A DNA stretch of 38,776 bases from an uncultured Lachnospiraceae bacterium. Its GTDB lineage: Bacteria; Bacillota; Clostridia; Lachnospirales; Lachnospiraceae. Under the pieces are notes generated by a model. That model had not been told where the DNA came from and ran no database searches. It saw only the letters and a program-made list of their open reading frames with translations. The position numbers were made by a program, and so were the translations under genes. The stretch covers positions 1-38,776 of the forward strand of contig CADCOU010000203.1 in assembly GCA_902803155.1 (NCBI GenBank). Reading direction: 5' to 3'. This document shows positions 1 through 7,899 of the stretch, piece after piece (within the stretch, counting starts at the first letter, position 1; each line of letters opens with the position of its first letter).

Positions 1-113
1 TCCTGGTTCTCACGGAACACGCCGCTCTGGCGCAGCAGGCAGTCAACGAGAGTTGTCTTGCCGTGGTCGACGTGCGCGATGATCGCGATATTCCTTATAT
101 CATCTCTGATCAT
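1..113 (-). CDS. typA: Translational GTPase TypA/BipA, N-terminal fragment
   Basis: Only the first 37 or so codons lie in the window; the gene runs off the left edge on the minus strand. The translation starts MIRDDIRNIAIIAHVDHGKT, followed by a segment ending LLRQSGVFREN. The G1/P-loop AHVDHGKTT and the QSGxFRENQ stretch are characteristic of TypA/BipA rather than EF-G or LepA. TypA is a ribosome-associated GTPase of the EF-G-like class. The start at 113 has an AGAAGGA ribosome site about six bases upstream. It is transcribed divergently from the aminopeptidase gene. The family call from so short a piece is good but not absolute; another translational GTPase is the only alternative. Confidence 0.88.
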   Translation of the reverse strand, partial: MIRDDIRNIAIIAHVDHGKTTLVDCLLRQSGVFRENQ

Positions 114-169
114 TTTTATTCCTTCTTATTATTATATGAATAGTGCTTCTGACTTAAAAGACAGGTGCT

Positions 170-197
170 ATTTTATCACAACTCGGCGCCATTGCAA
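170..197 (-). promoter_or_regulatory. Promoter for typA
   Basis: Reading the minus strand, TTGCAA (192-197) is followed after 16 bases by TAAAAT (170-175), preceded by TG one base upstream as in an extended -10. It lies about 57 bases before the typA start. Prediction from consensus only. Confidence 0.5.
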
Positions 198-218
198 GGT
201 GTAAACCATCTCCGGTCC

Positions 219-247
219 TTGAATCTGCACTTCATGTGGTGTATATA
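219..247 (+). promoter_or_regulatory. Promoter for the M18 aminopeptidase gene
   Basis: TTGAAT (219-224), a 17-base spacer and TATATA (242-247). The -10 region lies in a perfect 13-base tandem duplication (238-250 and 251-263), so a second -10-like TATATA follows 13 bases later. The start codon is at 287. Confidence 0.5.
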
Positions 248-263
248 TCTGGTGTATATATCT
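238..263 (+). repeat. Perfect 13-base tandem duplication over the -10 region
   Basis: The unit GGTGTATATATCT occurs twice with no gap or mismatch, at 238-250 and 251-263. It duplicates the presumed -10 element of the following gene and sits just upstream of its ribosome binding site. Confidence 0.9.
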
Positions 264-286
264 TTTTAAAAGGAGAGAATACTGAT

Positions 287-1690
287 ATGAGCAAAGACAA
301 CAGATGGACAGCATACAATAAGAAACAGATGAAGGAGCTCCGGGATCTGGCGGAGGATTATAAGAACTTCCTCAACGCTGCCAAGACTGAGCGCGAAGCT
401 GTGGCTGAGGTCACGAGGCGGATCGAGAAAGCCGGCTACCGCAGCCTGGAGACGGTCGTAAAGAAAGGGGAATCCCTGAAGGCGGGCGACAAGGTTTACG
501 CAGTCTGGATGAAGAAAACGATGGCGGTCTTTACGATCGGAACGAAGAAGCTCGAGGAAGGGATCCGCATCCTCGGCGCGCACATCGATTCTCCGAGACT
601 TGACCTCAAGCAGGTCCCGCTCTATGAGGATACTGAGATGGCGTACCTGGATACGCACTATTACGGGGGCGTGAAGAAGTACCAGTGGACGACGGTTCCT
701 CTGGCGATCCACGGTGTAGTTGCGAAGAAGGACGGATCCGTCGTGGACGTAAAGATCGGTGAAGACGCCGACGATCCCGTTTTCTGCGTGACCGACCTGC
801 TGATCCATCTGTCAAAGGACCAGATGGCGAAGAACCTCAGCGAAGCGATCGAGGGAGAAAACCTGGACGTCCTGATCGGATCGCAGCCGATGATTTTTGA
901 CAAGAAGACAAAAGAAGCGGACAGGAAGGATCCGGTCAAGCAGAATATTCTCGCGATCCTGAAGGAGAAATACGATATCGAAGAAGATGATTTCCTCTCT
1001 GCGGAACTGGAGATCGTTCCGGCCGGAGCGGCGAGGGATCTCGGATTTGACCGCAGCATGGTCGCCTCTTACGGCCATGATGACCGTGTGTGCGCGTTCA
1101 GTTCTCTGGATGCGTTTCTCCGCGTGGAGAACCCGGAGTATACTGCCTGCTGCCTGCTGACAGATAAGGAAGAGATCGGTTCAGTCGGTGCAACCGGCGC
1201 GCACAGCCATTTCTTTGAGAATACCGTCGCGGAACTCCTGGACCGCCTCGGTCAGTATTCCGAATTATCACTGCGCAGGAGCCTGGCATCCTCCAGGATG
1301 CTGTCTTCCGATGTATCCGCAGCGTTCGATCCGCTATACTCCGGTGCCTATGAGAAAAGGAACGCCGCATATTTCGGACATGGGATCGTATTTAACAAGT
1401 ATACCGGATCCAGGGGAAAGTCCGGAAGCAACGACGCGAATGCAGAGTATTTTGCCTGGGTGCGCAGGGTTATGGATGACGCGGATGCAGCGTTCCAGAC
1501 AGCGGAACTCGGCAGGGTGGATCTCGGAGGCGGCGGAACGATCGCCTATATCAGCGCGCAGTACGGGATGAATGTAGTTGACGCGGGAGTCGCAGTCCTG
1601 AACATGCATGCGCCTATGGAAATTGTCAGCAAGTCCGACCTCTATGAAGCGCGTAATGCTTATGTGGCTTTCCTGAAAGCTTCCGACTGA
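287..1690 (+). CDS. apeB: M18 family zinc aminopeptidase (aspartyl aminopeptidase type)
   Basis: A 467-residue protein of the usual M18 length. This family removes N-terminal, often acidic, residues from peptides in the cytoplasm with a two-zinc centre. Visible motifs are GAHIDSPRLDLK (first metal His), GHDDRVCAFSSLDA (bridging Asp), TDKEEIGSVGATGAHS (the catalytic Glu pair), the GSNDANAEYFAW segment, and MHAPMEIVSKSDLYE near the C-terminus carrying the last metal His. The frame is open from 236, but ATG 287 has AAAAGGAGAG 8-9 bases upstream and gives the family N-terminus, so it is chosen. It appears to be a single-gene unit behind its own promoter. Family call is firm; substrate preference is from family knowledge. 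Confidence 0.93.
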   Translation: MSKDNRWTAYNKKQMKELRDLAEDYKNFLNAAKTEREAVAEVTRRIEKAGYRSLETVVKKGESLKAGDKVYAVWMKKTMAVFTIGTKKLEEGIRILGAHIDSPRLDLKQVPLYEDTEMAYLDTHYYGGVKKYQWTTVPLAIHGVVAKKDGSVVDVKIGEDADDPVFCVTDLLIHLSKDQMAKNLSEAIEGENLDVLIGSQPMIFDKKTKEADRKDPVKQNILAILKEKYDIEEDDFLSAELEIVPAGAARDLGFDRSMVASYGHDDRVCAFSSLDAFLRVENPEYTACCLLTDKEEIGSVGATGAHSHFFENTVAELLDRLGQYSELSLRRSLASSRMLSSDVSAAFDPLYSGAYEKRNAAYFGHGIVFNKYTGSRGKSGSNDANAEYFAWVRRVMDDADAAFQTAELGRVDLGGGGTIAYISAQYGMNVVDAGVAVLNMHAPMEIVSKSDLYEARNAYVAFLKASD

Positions 1691-1767
1691 GCGTATGCAA
1701 AAACACTCAGGTCTGCCGCCGGCTCTGCAGTAAGGATGAGCAACGTCGGGATCAGGAGGGAGACACG

Positions 1768-2229
1768 ATGCTGAATATCGTACTGTATGAACCGGAGAAA
1801 CCGGCCAATACCGGAAACATAGGAAGGACGTGCGTGGCGGTCGGTGCGAAACTGCATCTGATCGAGCCGGTATCTTTCAGTCTGTCAGACAGCCACCTGA
1901 AGAGAGCAGGAATGTATCACTGGAAATATCTGGAGGTGGAGCGGTACGCTGACTTTCAGGATTTTCTGGACCGCAATCCGCAGGCGCTGCTTTATCCGGT
2001 TGAGACAAACGGAAGAAACCTCTATACGGAAGTGTCCTATCCGGACGGAGCCTATCTTATGTTCGGCAAGGAGAGCAGCGGGATCCCGAAGGAGATTGTG
2101 GACTGTTATCCGGAGACCAGCGTGCGCATCCCCATGAAGGAAAATGTGATCTCCATGAACCTCAGCGACTGTGTCTCCGTCGTGCTGTTTGAGGCACTGC
2201 GGCAGCAGAGGTTTCCGGGACTGGACTAA
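1768..2229 (+). CDS. trmL: tRNA (cytidine(34)-2'-O)-methyltransferase TrmL
   Basis: A 153-residue SPOUT-class methyltransferase of normal TrmL length. TrmL methylates the ribose of the wobble nucleotide of tRNA-Leu isoacceptors using S-adenosylmethionine. The N-terminus NIVLYEPEKPANTGNIGRTC is the family signature, FGKESSGIP forms part of the cofactor pocket, and IPMKENVISMNLSDCVSVV is the trefoil-knot segment. ATG 1768 follows AGGAGGGAGACACG, an excellent ribosome site. The gene is 77 bases after the aminopeptidase on the same strand and is followed by a promoter, so it may be read with the upstream gene. Confidence 0.95.
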   Translation: MLNIVLYEPEKPANTGNIGRTCVAVGAKLHLIEPVSFSLSDSHLKRAGMYHWKYLEVERYADFQDFLDRNPQALLYPVETNGRNLYTEVSYPDGAYLMFGKESSGIPKEIVDCYPETSVRIPMKENVISMNLSDCVSVVLFEALRQQRFPGLD

Positions 2230-2259
2230 AGAATTTATCGGAAGAACTGCCGGGATATG

Positions 2260-2287
2260 TTCACATGGAATGGCTCTGTGCTATAAT
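2260..2287 (+). promoter_or_regulatory. Promoter for the repeat-protein gene
   Basis: A consensus TATAAT at 2282-2287 with TG one base upstream (extended -10) and a TTCACA -35 candidate at 2260-2265 with a 16-base spacer. The downstream start codon is at 2384, giving a leader of about 90 bases. Confidence 0.6.
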
Positions 2288-2383
2288 GACACATATCGCA
2301 GAGGAATATACTGCGCATCGGCAAAGGAACACCGCAGAGGGTATTTACAAACAGATTGAGGCTGGACGCCGGAAAGGGGTAAC

Positions 2384-2725
2384 ATGGGACTTTTTGATGA
2401 ACTGAAGGATAAAGCGAAGGAAGCCCTGGAGAAGACGGATCTCGATGATAAGATCATCGCCAAAGCGGGCGAACTGAAGGATAAAGCGAAAGAAGCCCTG
2501 GAGAAGAGTGATCTCGACGATAAAATCATCGCAAAAGCAGGCGAGCTGAAGGATAAGGCAAAAGAAGCCCTGGAGAAGACTGATATCGACGATAAGATCC
2601 GTGCCAAAGCAGGTGAACTGAAGGATAAGGCAGCGGAATTCCTCGGTGATAAGGCAGCAGAAGCAACAGATGCGGTCGAAGAGGTAAAAGAGACTGCGGA
2701 AGAAGAGCCAAAGGCTGAAGCATAA
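2384..2725 (+). CDS. Small protein of tandem amphipathic-helix repeats
   Basis: A 113-residue acidic and lysine-rich protein that I cannot name. After MGLFD it contains three nearly identical 24-residue units of the form ELKDKAKEALEKTDLDDKII plus AKAG (residues 6-77), a partial fourth unit beginning ELKDKAAEFLGDKAAE, and an acidic tail (VEEVKETAEEEPKAEA). The 3-4 spacing of Leu, Ala and Ile with K/E/D elsewhere predicts amphipathic helices, like apolipoprotein or LEA-type repeats. There is no signal peptide or membrane segment, so it is probably cytoplasmic or membrane-surface bound. It has its own promoter and a strong terminator, so it is a monocistronic unit. The AAAGGGGTAAC element supports the start. 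Confidence 0.8.
   Translation: MGLFDELKDKAKEALEKTDLDDKIIAKAGELKDKAKEALEKSDLDDKIIAKAGELKDKAKEALEKTDIDDKIRAKAGELKDKAAEFLGDKAAEATDAVEEVKETAEEEPKAEA
2399..2660 (+). repeat. In-gene tandem repeat, 72-base unit
   Basis: Three full 72-base copies (2399-2470, 2471-2542, 2543-2614) and a partial fourth. The copies differ mainly at third codon positions (for example AAAGCGAAGG versus AAAGCGAAAG versus AAGGCAAAAG), showing selection on the protein rather than a very recent DNA expansion. Confidence 0.9.
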
Positions 2726-2744
2726 GAACAGTTTGCAGAATGAG

Positions 2745-2780
2745 CAATAGCGTGGCTGACAGCCACGCTATTGTTTATTT
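2745..2780 (+). terminator. Intrinsic terminator after the repeat-protein gene
   Basis: A perfect 13-base-pair stem, CAATAGCGTGGCT (2745-2757) with AGCCACGCTATTG (2761-2773), three-base loop, followed by TTTATTTA. It ends the monocistronic repeat-protein unit. Confidence 0.9.
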
Positions 2781-2878
2781 ATGGCGCCGGTGGCAGATTC
2801 AGTCTCTTTGTGGTATCATTACGAAAGCAGTCAGGCGGAACATAAGGGACGGTCTGATCAGGCCACAGGGAATGCTGT

Positions 2879-3544
2879 ATGTACAGAGAGGAAACAGTCG
2901 GGGAGATCTCAGACGGCAGATTGTATACCGGCAGCGATATGGTGCGTATCGGAACGGACGACTGTGCCGGCTGCAGCGACTGCTGCAGGATGGATCCGGT
3001 CATCGTGCTCGATCCGTGCGACGTGTTCGAAATCAACAGGTTTCTGGGAGAGAGCGCGGAAGATCTCCTGGACATAAAGATAAAACTGAAGGTAATCGAC
3101 GGACTGATCCTGCCGGTCCTGAAGATGGATGCGGACGGCGCCTGCACATTTCTCGGGGAAGACGGCAGATGCACGATCCATACGTTCCGGCCTGGAATCT
3201 GCAGACTGTATCCGCTCGGGCGCAGCTGGGAAGATGGAGACTTCCGCTATATCCTGCAGGTCAATGAATGCACGCACTGCACCGGAGCAAAGATCAAAGT
3301 GAAAAAATGGCTCGGGATCCCGGACCTTGCGGCATACGAAGAATACTGCCGCAGATGGCATAACTTCCTCGAACAGGTCCGGCACTTTCTTGAGCAGGCC
3401 GACCCGGAAGGCACATACCGAAGAGAGATCTGCACGTACCTCCTGAGGCAGTTCTACTTCTGTGACTGGAGCGCGGATGACTTCTATCCCGCATTCGAAG
3501 AGAAGCTGGCAGAAGCAGAGAAGCGCCTCGGCTTCGCGGGCTGA
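2879..3544 (+). CDS. YkgJ-family cysteine-cluster protein
   Basis: A 221-residue protein of the YkgJ/UPF0153 group, thought to bind a zinc or iron centre through conserved cysteines; biochemical role is not established. The first cluster is CAGCSDCC (about residues 29-36), with Cys at 112 and 120 in CTFLGEDGRC, then TFRPGICRLYPLG and the later pair CTHC. This CxxCxxCC, C..C, RPxxCRxYP pattern is the family hallmark. The C-terminal third adds further cysteines and is variable in the family. An AGGG element lies about eight bases before ATG 2879. A weak extended -10 (TATCAT at 2814-2819) is the only promoter candidate. The next gene begins straight after its stop codon, suggesting co-transcription with the GtrA and GT2 genes. 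Confidence 0.85.
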   Translation: MYREETVGEISDGRLYTGSDMVRIGTDDCAGCSDCCRMDPVIVLDPCDVFEINRFLGESAEDLLDIKIKLKVIDGLILPVLKMDADGACTFLGEDGRCTIHTFRPGICRLYPLGRSWEDGDFRYILQVNECTHCTGAKIKVKKWLGIPDLAAYEEYCRRWHNFLEQVRHFLEQADPEGTYRREICTYLLRQFYFCDWSADDFYPAFEEKLAEAEKRLGFAG

Positions 3545-3556
3545 TTGGGCAGGATT

Positions 3557-3985
3557 ATGTTATCAGAGATACGGAAATACCGTGAAATCATCGTATACAT
3601 TATCGTCGGCGGACTGACGACACTGGTGAACTGGCTGGTGTATGCAGCTCTTGTAGAGGGCCTGCACTGGGGGATCACCGCTTCCAATGCGGCGGCCTGG
3701 ATCGCGGCGGTTGCTTTTGCATACATCGCAAATAAGGTCTGGGTCTTCCGGAGCTTCGACTGGAGTCCGGCATTCGTGCTGCGGGAAGCGGTATTGTTCG
3801 TGTCGGCCAGAATCCTGACCGGTATCCTGGAGATCGGAGCGGTGCCGCTGCTGGTGAAGCTGGGTCTGAACCAGACCCTGTTCGGGGTTACAGGGATGTG
3901 GGCAAAGGTCCTGGTGAGTGTGGCCGTTGTGATCCTGAATTATGTATTTTCAAAACTGGTGATCTTCAAAAAGAAAGCTGGATAA
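3557..3985 (+). CDS. GtrA family membrane protein
   Basis: A 142-residue protein with four predicted membrane segments, the normal size and topology for GtrA. Family members are thought to help move or present polyprenyl-phosphate-linked sugars for cell-surface glycosylation. Typical features are VGGLTTLVNWLVYAAL in helix 1, the NxxAWIxAVxFAYIANKVWVF segment in helix 2, and a last helix with LNYVFSKLVIFKK. The frame also offers TTG at 3545, directly after the preceding stop codon; ATG 3557 is preferred because it gives the compact MLSEIRKYRE start. The glycosyltransferase gene begins 11 bases after its stop, the classic gtrA-gtrB pairing. Confidence 0.88.
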   Translation: MLSEIRKYREIIVYIIVGGLTTLVNWLVYAALVEGLHWGITASNAAAWIAAVAFAYIANKVWVFRSFDWSPAFVLREAVLFVSARILTGILEIGAVPLLVKLGLNQTLFGVTGMWAKVLVSVAVVILNYVFSKLVIFKKKAG

Positions 3986-3996
3986 AGACAGTAGTT

Positions 3997-4905
3997 ATGT
4001 TATCAGTAATTATTCCTTCCTATAACGAGCAGGAGATCCTTCCGCAGACTGCAGAGGTACTCAGCCGTCTTCTGACAGAGGAGCACATTCCGTATGAACT
4101 GATCTTCGTGGACGATGGATCAAAAGACCTCACCTGGGACGAGATCATCCGTGCTCATGCGAAAGATGAGAACGTTCACGGGGTTCATTTTTCCAGAAAT
4201 TTCGGGAAAGAGGCGGCAATCTTTGCCGGTCTCTCGCAGGCTCTGGGAGACTGCGCCGCGGTGATGGACTGCGACCTGCAGCATCCGCCGGGAACACTGG
4301 TGGAGATGTACCGGAAGTGGGAAGAGGGCTATGAGGTCGTGGAAGGCGTCAAGCGCACCAGGGGAAAAGAGACTGGTTCGCACCGTGCGGCAGCCGGCAT
4401 TTTCTACCGCATCATGTCCAAAGCGGTCAGGATCGATATGACCCGCGCCTCCGACTTTAAACTTCTGGACCGAAGGGCAGTGGACAGCCTGCTGGAGATG
4501 CCGGAGCGGAACGCGTTTTTCCGTGCGATGAGCTCGTGGATCGGATACCGGCGCGCACAGGTAGAGTTTGATGTGCAGGAGAGAACCGCAGGAGAGTCGA
4601 AATGGACGACTGCACAACTGGTCTCGTATGCAGTCAGCAATATCGTCGGGTATTCCACAGCTCCCATGCAGATCGTGACCGGTGCCGGCGTTGCGGTTTT
4701 CCTGCTCGCAGTTGTCCTGGGGATTCAGACGCTGGTGCGTTATTTCACAGGACATGCGGTGGAAGGATTTACCACCGTTATACTTCTGATCCTCCTGATC
4801 GGCAGTATCATCATGGTCTCGCTGGGGATCATCGGCTACTATATAGCAAGGATCTATGAGGAAGTAAAGGGAAGACCGAAATACATTATCTCAGGGAAGA
4901 TATAA
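3997..4905 (+). CDS. Polyprenyl-phosphate GT2 glycosyltransferase (GtrB/DPM1-like)
   Basis: A 302-residue GT-A fold transferase with two C-terminal membrane helices, matching GtrB/ArnC/DPM1 proteins, which move a sugar from a nucleotide donor to undecaprenyl phosphate at the inner membrane face. MLSVIIPSYNEQ opens the domain, LIFVDDGSKD and VMDCDLQHPP carry the donor and metal Asp residues, and the ERNAFFRAM plus GYRRAQVEF...GESKW stretch is diagnostic. Helices lie at about residues 225-247 and 262-285, followed by GRPKYIIS. The frame is open from 3898 within gtrA; ATG 3997 is chosen because it gives the family N-terminus. The sugar cannot be told from sequence. Confidence 0.92.
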   Translation: MLSVIIPSYNEQEILPQTAEVLSRLLTEEHIPYELIFVDDGSKDLTWDEIIRAHAKDENVHGVHFSRNFGKEAAIFAGLSQALGDCAAVMDCDLQHPPGTLVEMYRKWEEGYEVVEGVKRTRGKETGSHRAAAGIFYRIMSKAVRIDMTRASDFKLLDRRAVDSLLEMPERNAFFRAMSSWIGYRRAQVEFDVQERTAGESKWTTAQLVSYAVSNIVGYSTAPMQIVTGAGVAVFLLAVVLGIQTLVRYFTGHAVEGFTTVILLILLIGSIIMVSLGIIGYYIARIYEEVKGRPKYIISGKI

Positions 4906-4907
4906 CC

Positions 4908-4950
4908 GGATGCACGCCCCGTATTTGCCGGAGTGTGCATTTTTCTTTTC
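4908..4950 (+). terminator. Probable terminator after the glycosyltransferase
   Basis: ATGCAC (4910-4915) pairs with GTGCAT (4935-4940), with a short CCG/CGG inner helix, followed by TTTTCTTTTC. The U-rich tract is good, the stem moderate. Confidence 0.6.
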
Positions 4951-4980
4951 GAAGAAAGTATGAAAAATGGAATTCGGATA

Positions 4981-5009
4981 TTGAGAACCCGGAATGAAAT
5001 TGATATAAT
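4981..5009 (+). promoter_or_regulatory. Promoter for the membrane sulfatase gene
   Basis: TTGAGA (4981-4986), a 17-base spacer and a consensus TATAAT (5004-5009). The start codon is at 5046 behind a GGAGTG ribosome site. Confidence 0.75.
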
Positions 5010-5045
5010 GCCATACGGTTTTAGAGCTGAATGGAGTGAAATAGC

Positions 5046-7181
5046 ATGAGCAACAAGGAAACAGTACAGCAGGACACAGAGAAAAAAGCCCCTGAGGAGA
5101 AGAGTACCGAAACGGGCAGAAACAGCAGATATTTACCGGAGAAAACGCGCTGGAAGGTGATCCGGGTCATCCTGGACATCGTGATCTTCCTGTTTATCGT
5201 TGCGGGCAGAAGCGCGCAGTGGGCAGTGGAAGAATGGGGTGAACTGACCTTTGACGAGGTTGTGTTCACTCTGACGCAGCCGCTGAAAGGAGCGGATTCC
5301 GGGATCTTCCTGAGTCATTTCCTGTACGCGGTGCTTCCGGCCATCATCATCCTGTTTGTGCTGATCCTGATCTACCGGCTGTTCCTGTCACTGAAACAGC
5401 CGCCGAAGGGTAAGAAGGTAAAAGGCGCGGACGGGAAGAAGCAGATCATCCCTCCTGTCCTTACAGAGGAAGAAAAAGCGGCGCTCGATGCGGATCACGC
5501 GAAAAAGAATACGAAGCCGAGGCGGCTTCTGCGCATGTGGCTCCGTCCAGCCTGCGCAGTGCTCGCAGTCATCTTCGGCGCGATCCAGATCGCCGGACTG
5601 TGGAACAAGCTCGGCGTCTCCGAGCATATCCGCTCACTCGGTGAATCATCCACCTACATTGAGGACAATTACGCGGATCCCGCCCAGACGCAGCTGACAT
5701 TCCCGGAAAAGAAACGCAATCTGATCTACATTTTCCTGGAATCCATGGAAGTTTCCTATGCAGATGAAGAAAACGGCGGCCTGTTTGACACGAACTATAT
5801 CCCCAGACTGACAGAGATCTCAAAGGAAAATGAAAACTTTTCCGGTACCGGCAGCAGCGTGCTGAACGGCGGCAATTCGCTCAAATACAGTACCTGGACC
5901 ATGGGCGGTATGTTTGCGGCAACATCCGGGCTTCCGCTGAAGATCCCGATCGAGGTCAAGGGCGTCGGGACCAACTTCATGAACACGCAGGAGTCATTTT
6001 TCCCGAATCTGATCTGCCTTGGCGATATCCTTCAGGCACAGGGCTACACGATGGACATGTCATTCGGATCCGACGCGACATTCGGAGGAAGGAGACTCTG
6101 TTTCACGGAGCACGGAAACTATACATTCCATGACTGGAAATACTATACGACAGACGGCGAACTTCCCAGCGACTACAAAGTCTGGTGGGGATTTGAAGAC
6201 GAGAAGCTGTTCGGATTTGCCAAGGACCGACTGAATGAGCTCGGATCAGCGGAAGAGCCGTTTGCGTTTACTCTGCTGACCGTAGATACGCACTATCCGG
6301 AAGGATATGTATGCAGACTGTGCGGGGATGAGTACGACGAGCAGTATGCAAACGTTATCCGTTGTTCGGACGATCAGGTATCTGATTTCATTGAGTGGTG
6401 TCAGCAGCAGCCGTGGTATGAGAATACGACCATCGTTCTCTCCGGCGATCATCCGACGATGAACAAGGAGTTCTGTTCTTCCGCATCGTATGATTATCAG
6501 AGGAAATGCTACACGGCATATATCAATGCCGCTGCAGAGCCGGAACGGACGGATTTCCGTGAATACGCGACAGTAGACAACTTCCCGACCACTCTGGCGG
6601 CACTCGGAGTTGAGATCGAGGGCAACCGCCTGGGACTCGGTACCAACCTGTTCTCGAGTGAGGATACGCTTATAGAGAGGGACGGTCTGGAGTATGTCAA
6701 CACCGAGCTGCAGAAGTCTTCCGACTGGATGGACGAGCAGTCCAACCTGAAGGAAGTGACGGCGGATATCGAATACGGCGACTATGATCCGGAGAACCAT
6801 ACGATCACGATGAAGCTCTCCAACGTGACAAGCGATCAGGTCGAAAGCTTCCATGTTTCGATGCACATGTACGGCTATCTGGTCAACGACAAGGACTATG
6901 TATCATGGACGGATTCTGTCGAAGAGGAAGAAGGCGTACATGTCGTAACGATCAAGATCCCGGTGAATCAGGCCTTCAGCGGGAGGATCAAGATACAACC
7001 GCACTGCATGATCGACGGAGTCCGCGGCATCCATCTGGATACGCATTACTATCATCTGAAATATGACGAAGGAGGAGAAAACGCGGAGGCATACCAGTGC
7101 AACCGTTATGGTGAGGAACTGAAGAAACCGACCTTCGGAGATAAGGTGAAAGACTGGTGGGATGGTATCTGGCCGTTCTGA
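5046..7181 (+). CDS. LtaS/MdoB-like membrane sulfatase-fold transferase
   Basis: A 711-residue protein of the LTA synthase / phosphoglycerol transferase group. Such enzymes transfer glycerol-phosphate or similar groups to extracellular polymers. A hydrophilic N-terminus (1-33) precedes membrane helices at about 38-53, 91-115 and 168-185. The extracellular alkaline-phosphatase-like domain starts near 223 with NLIYIFLESMEVSY (metal Glu), then STWTMGGMFAATSGLPL, where a Thr (about 283 or 285) should be the nucleophile; this WTxxGM...GLPL pattern is closer to OpgB/MdoB than to classic LtaS. LSGDHPTMN supplies later metal ligands. Only three helices are seen instead of the five of LtaS, and a roughly 140-residue beta-rich C-terminal extension is added. 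Substrate unknown; the GT2/GtrA neighbours suggest surface-polymer decoration. Confidence 0.85.
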   Translation: MSNKETVQQDTEKKAPEEKSTETGRNSRYLPEKTRWKVIRVILDIVIFLFIVAGRSAQWAVEEWGELTFDEVVFTLTQPLKGADSGIFLSHFLYAVLPAIIILFVLILIYRLFLSLKQPPKGKKVKGADGKKQIIPPVLTEEEKAALDADHAKKNTKPRRLLRMWLRPACAVLAVIFGAIQIAGLWNKLGVSEHIRSLGESSTYIEDNYADPAQTQLTFPEKKRNLIYIFLESMEVSYADEENGGLFDTNYIPRLTEISKENENFSGTGSSVLNGGNSLKYSTWTMGGMFAATSGLPLKIPIEVKGVGTNFMNTQESFFPNLICLGDILQAQGYTMDMSFGSDATFGGRRLCFTEHGNYTFHDWKYYTTDGELPSDYKVWWGFEDEKLFGFAKDRLNELGSAEEPFAFTLLTVDTHYPEGYVCRLCGDEYDEQYANVIRCSDDQVSDFIEWCQQQPWYENTTIVLSGDHPTMNKEFCSSASYDYQRKCYTAYINAAAEPERTDFREYATVDNFPTTLAALGVEIEGNRLGLGTNLFSSEDTLIERDGLEYVNTELQKSSDWMDEQSNLKEVTADIEYGDYDPENHTITMKLSNVTSDQVESFHVSMHMYGYLVNDKDYVSWTDSVEEEEGVHVVTIKIPVNQAFSGRIKIQPHCMIDGVRGIHLDTHYYHLKYDEGGENAEAYQCNRYGEELKKPTFGDKVKDWWDGIWPF

Positions 7182-7218
7182 TCTTCCGATACGGTAATCC
7201 GATGAACAGAGTAATCTG

Positions 7219-7262
7219 AAAAACCGCCCTGCAGCAGGTGAGGCGCTGCGGGGCGGTTTTTT
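7219..7262. terminator. Bidirectional terminator between convergent genes
   Basis: AAACCGCCCTGCAGC (about 7221-7235) pairs with GCTGCGGGGCGGTTT (7245-7259) with one G-T wobble. A T-run follows on the plus strand, and the A-run on its left gives a T-run on the minus strand, so it can serve both the sulfatase gene and the deaminase gene. Confidence 0.88.
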
Positions 7263-7347
7263 GAGCGATAAGGCGGCTGAACGAGCATGCTCATCCGATA
7301 GTCTGATATGATACGGAATTAAACTGCAGGTACAGATCTGCGCCGGT

Positions 7348-7842
7348 CTACAGATCGATCTCGATCTTCCGGCCGGTAGGCTGATACCGGTAATAGCGGA
7401 CCCCGGCGGCATTAAACATCCGCATGGACGCGATATTGTTCGGAGAATCGCGGTATTTGTCATCCCCGTAGATCACCGTACGGATCCCGGACTGGATCAC
7501 TGCTTTCGCGCATTCATTGCAGGGGAAGAGTGTCACATACAGACGGGCTCCTTCCAGACTGCCTCCGCGGTAATTCAGGATCGCGTTGAGTTCGCTGTGG
7601 ACCGTATAGGGATATTTGGTCTCAAGTTCGTTTCCGTCAGCGTCCTTACGCCTCCATGGAAATTCATCGTCCGAGCAGCCCACCGGCAGGCCGTTGTAGC
7701 CCATGGAGAGGATCTTGTTGTCGGTGCTGACGATACAGGCTCCGACCTGTGTGTTCGGATCCTTGGACCGCATGCCTGCAAGGGTGGCAACTCCCATAAA
7801 GTACTCATCCCAGGAGATATAGTCTTTTCTTTTCTCGCTCAT
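7348..7842 (-). CDS. dCMP deaminase (ComEB-like)
   Basis: A 164-residue zinc deaminase that converts dCMP to dUMP to feed thymidylate synthesis. The zinc site is the HSELNAILN motif (His ligand and catalytic Glu) plus FPCNECAKAV (two Cys ligands). The N-terminal SWDEYFMGVATLAGMRSKDPNTQVG and the NGLPVGCSDD loop are typical of the dCMP rather than the tRNA or cytidine deaminases. An in-frame ATG three codons earlier (7851) has its purine-rich AGAGAG directly adjacent, too close for initiation; ATG 7842 has the same element nine bases away, so it is preferred. It follows upp at 57 bases, a pairing common in Clostridia. Confidence 0.93.
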   Translation of the reverse strand: MSEKRKDYISWDEYFMGVATLAGMRSKDPNTQVGACIVSTDNKILSMGYNGLPVGCSDDEFPWRRKDADGNELETKYPYTVHSELNAILNYRGGSLEGARLYVTLFPCNECAKAVIQSGIRTVIYGDDKYRDSPNNIASMRMFNAAGVRYYRYQPTGRKIEIDL

Positions 7843-7899
7843 GTGCGGCATCTCTCTTTCTTGTCCCGGATTCAGGGTTTTCAGATCCTAAACATCCTG

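Noticed and set aside
2281..2766. 161-codon Ser/Ala/Phe-rich minus-strand frame with repeats
   Set aside because: Its repeats are the reverse complement of the coding repeats of the helical protein.
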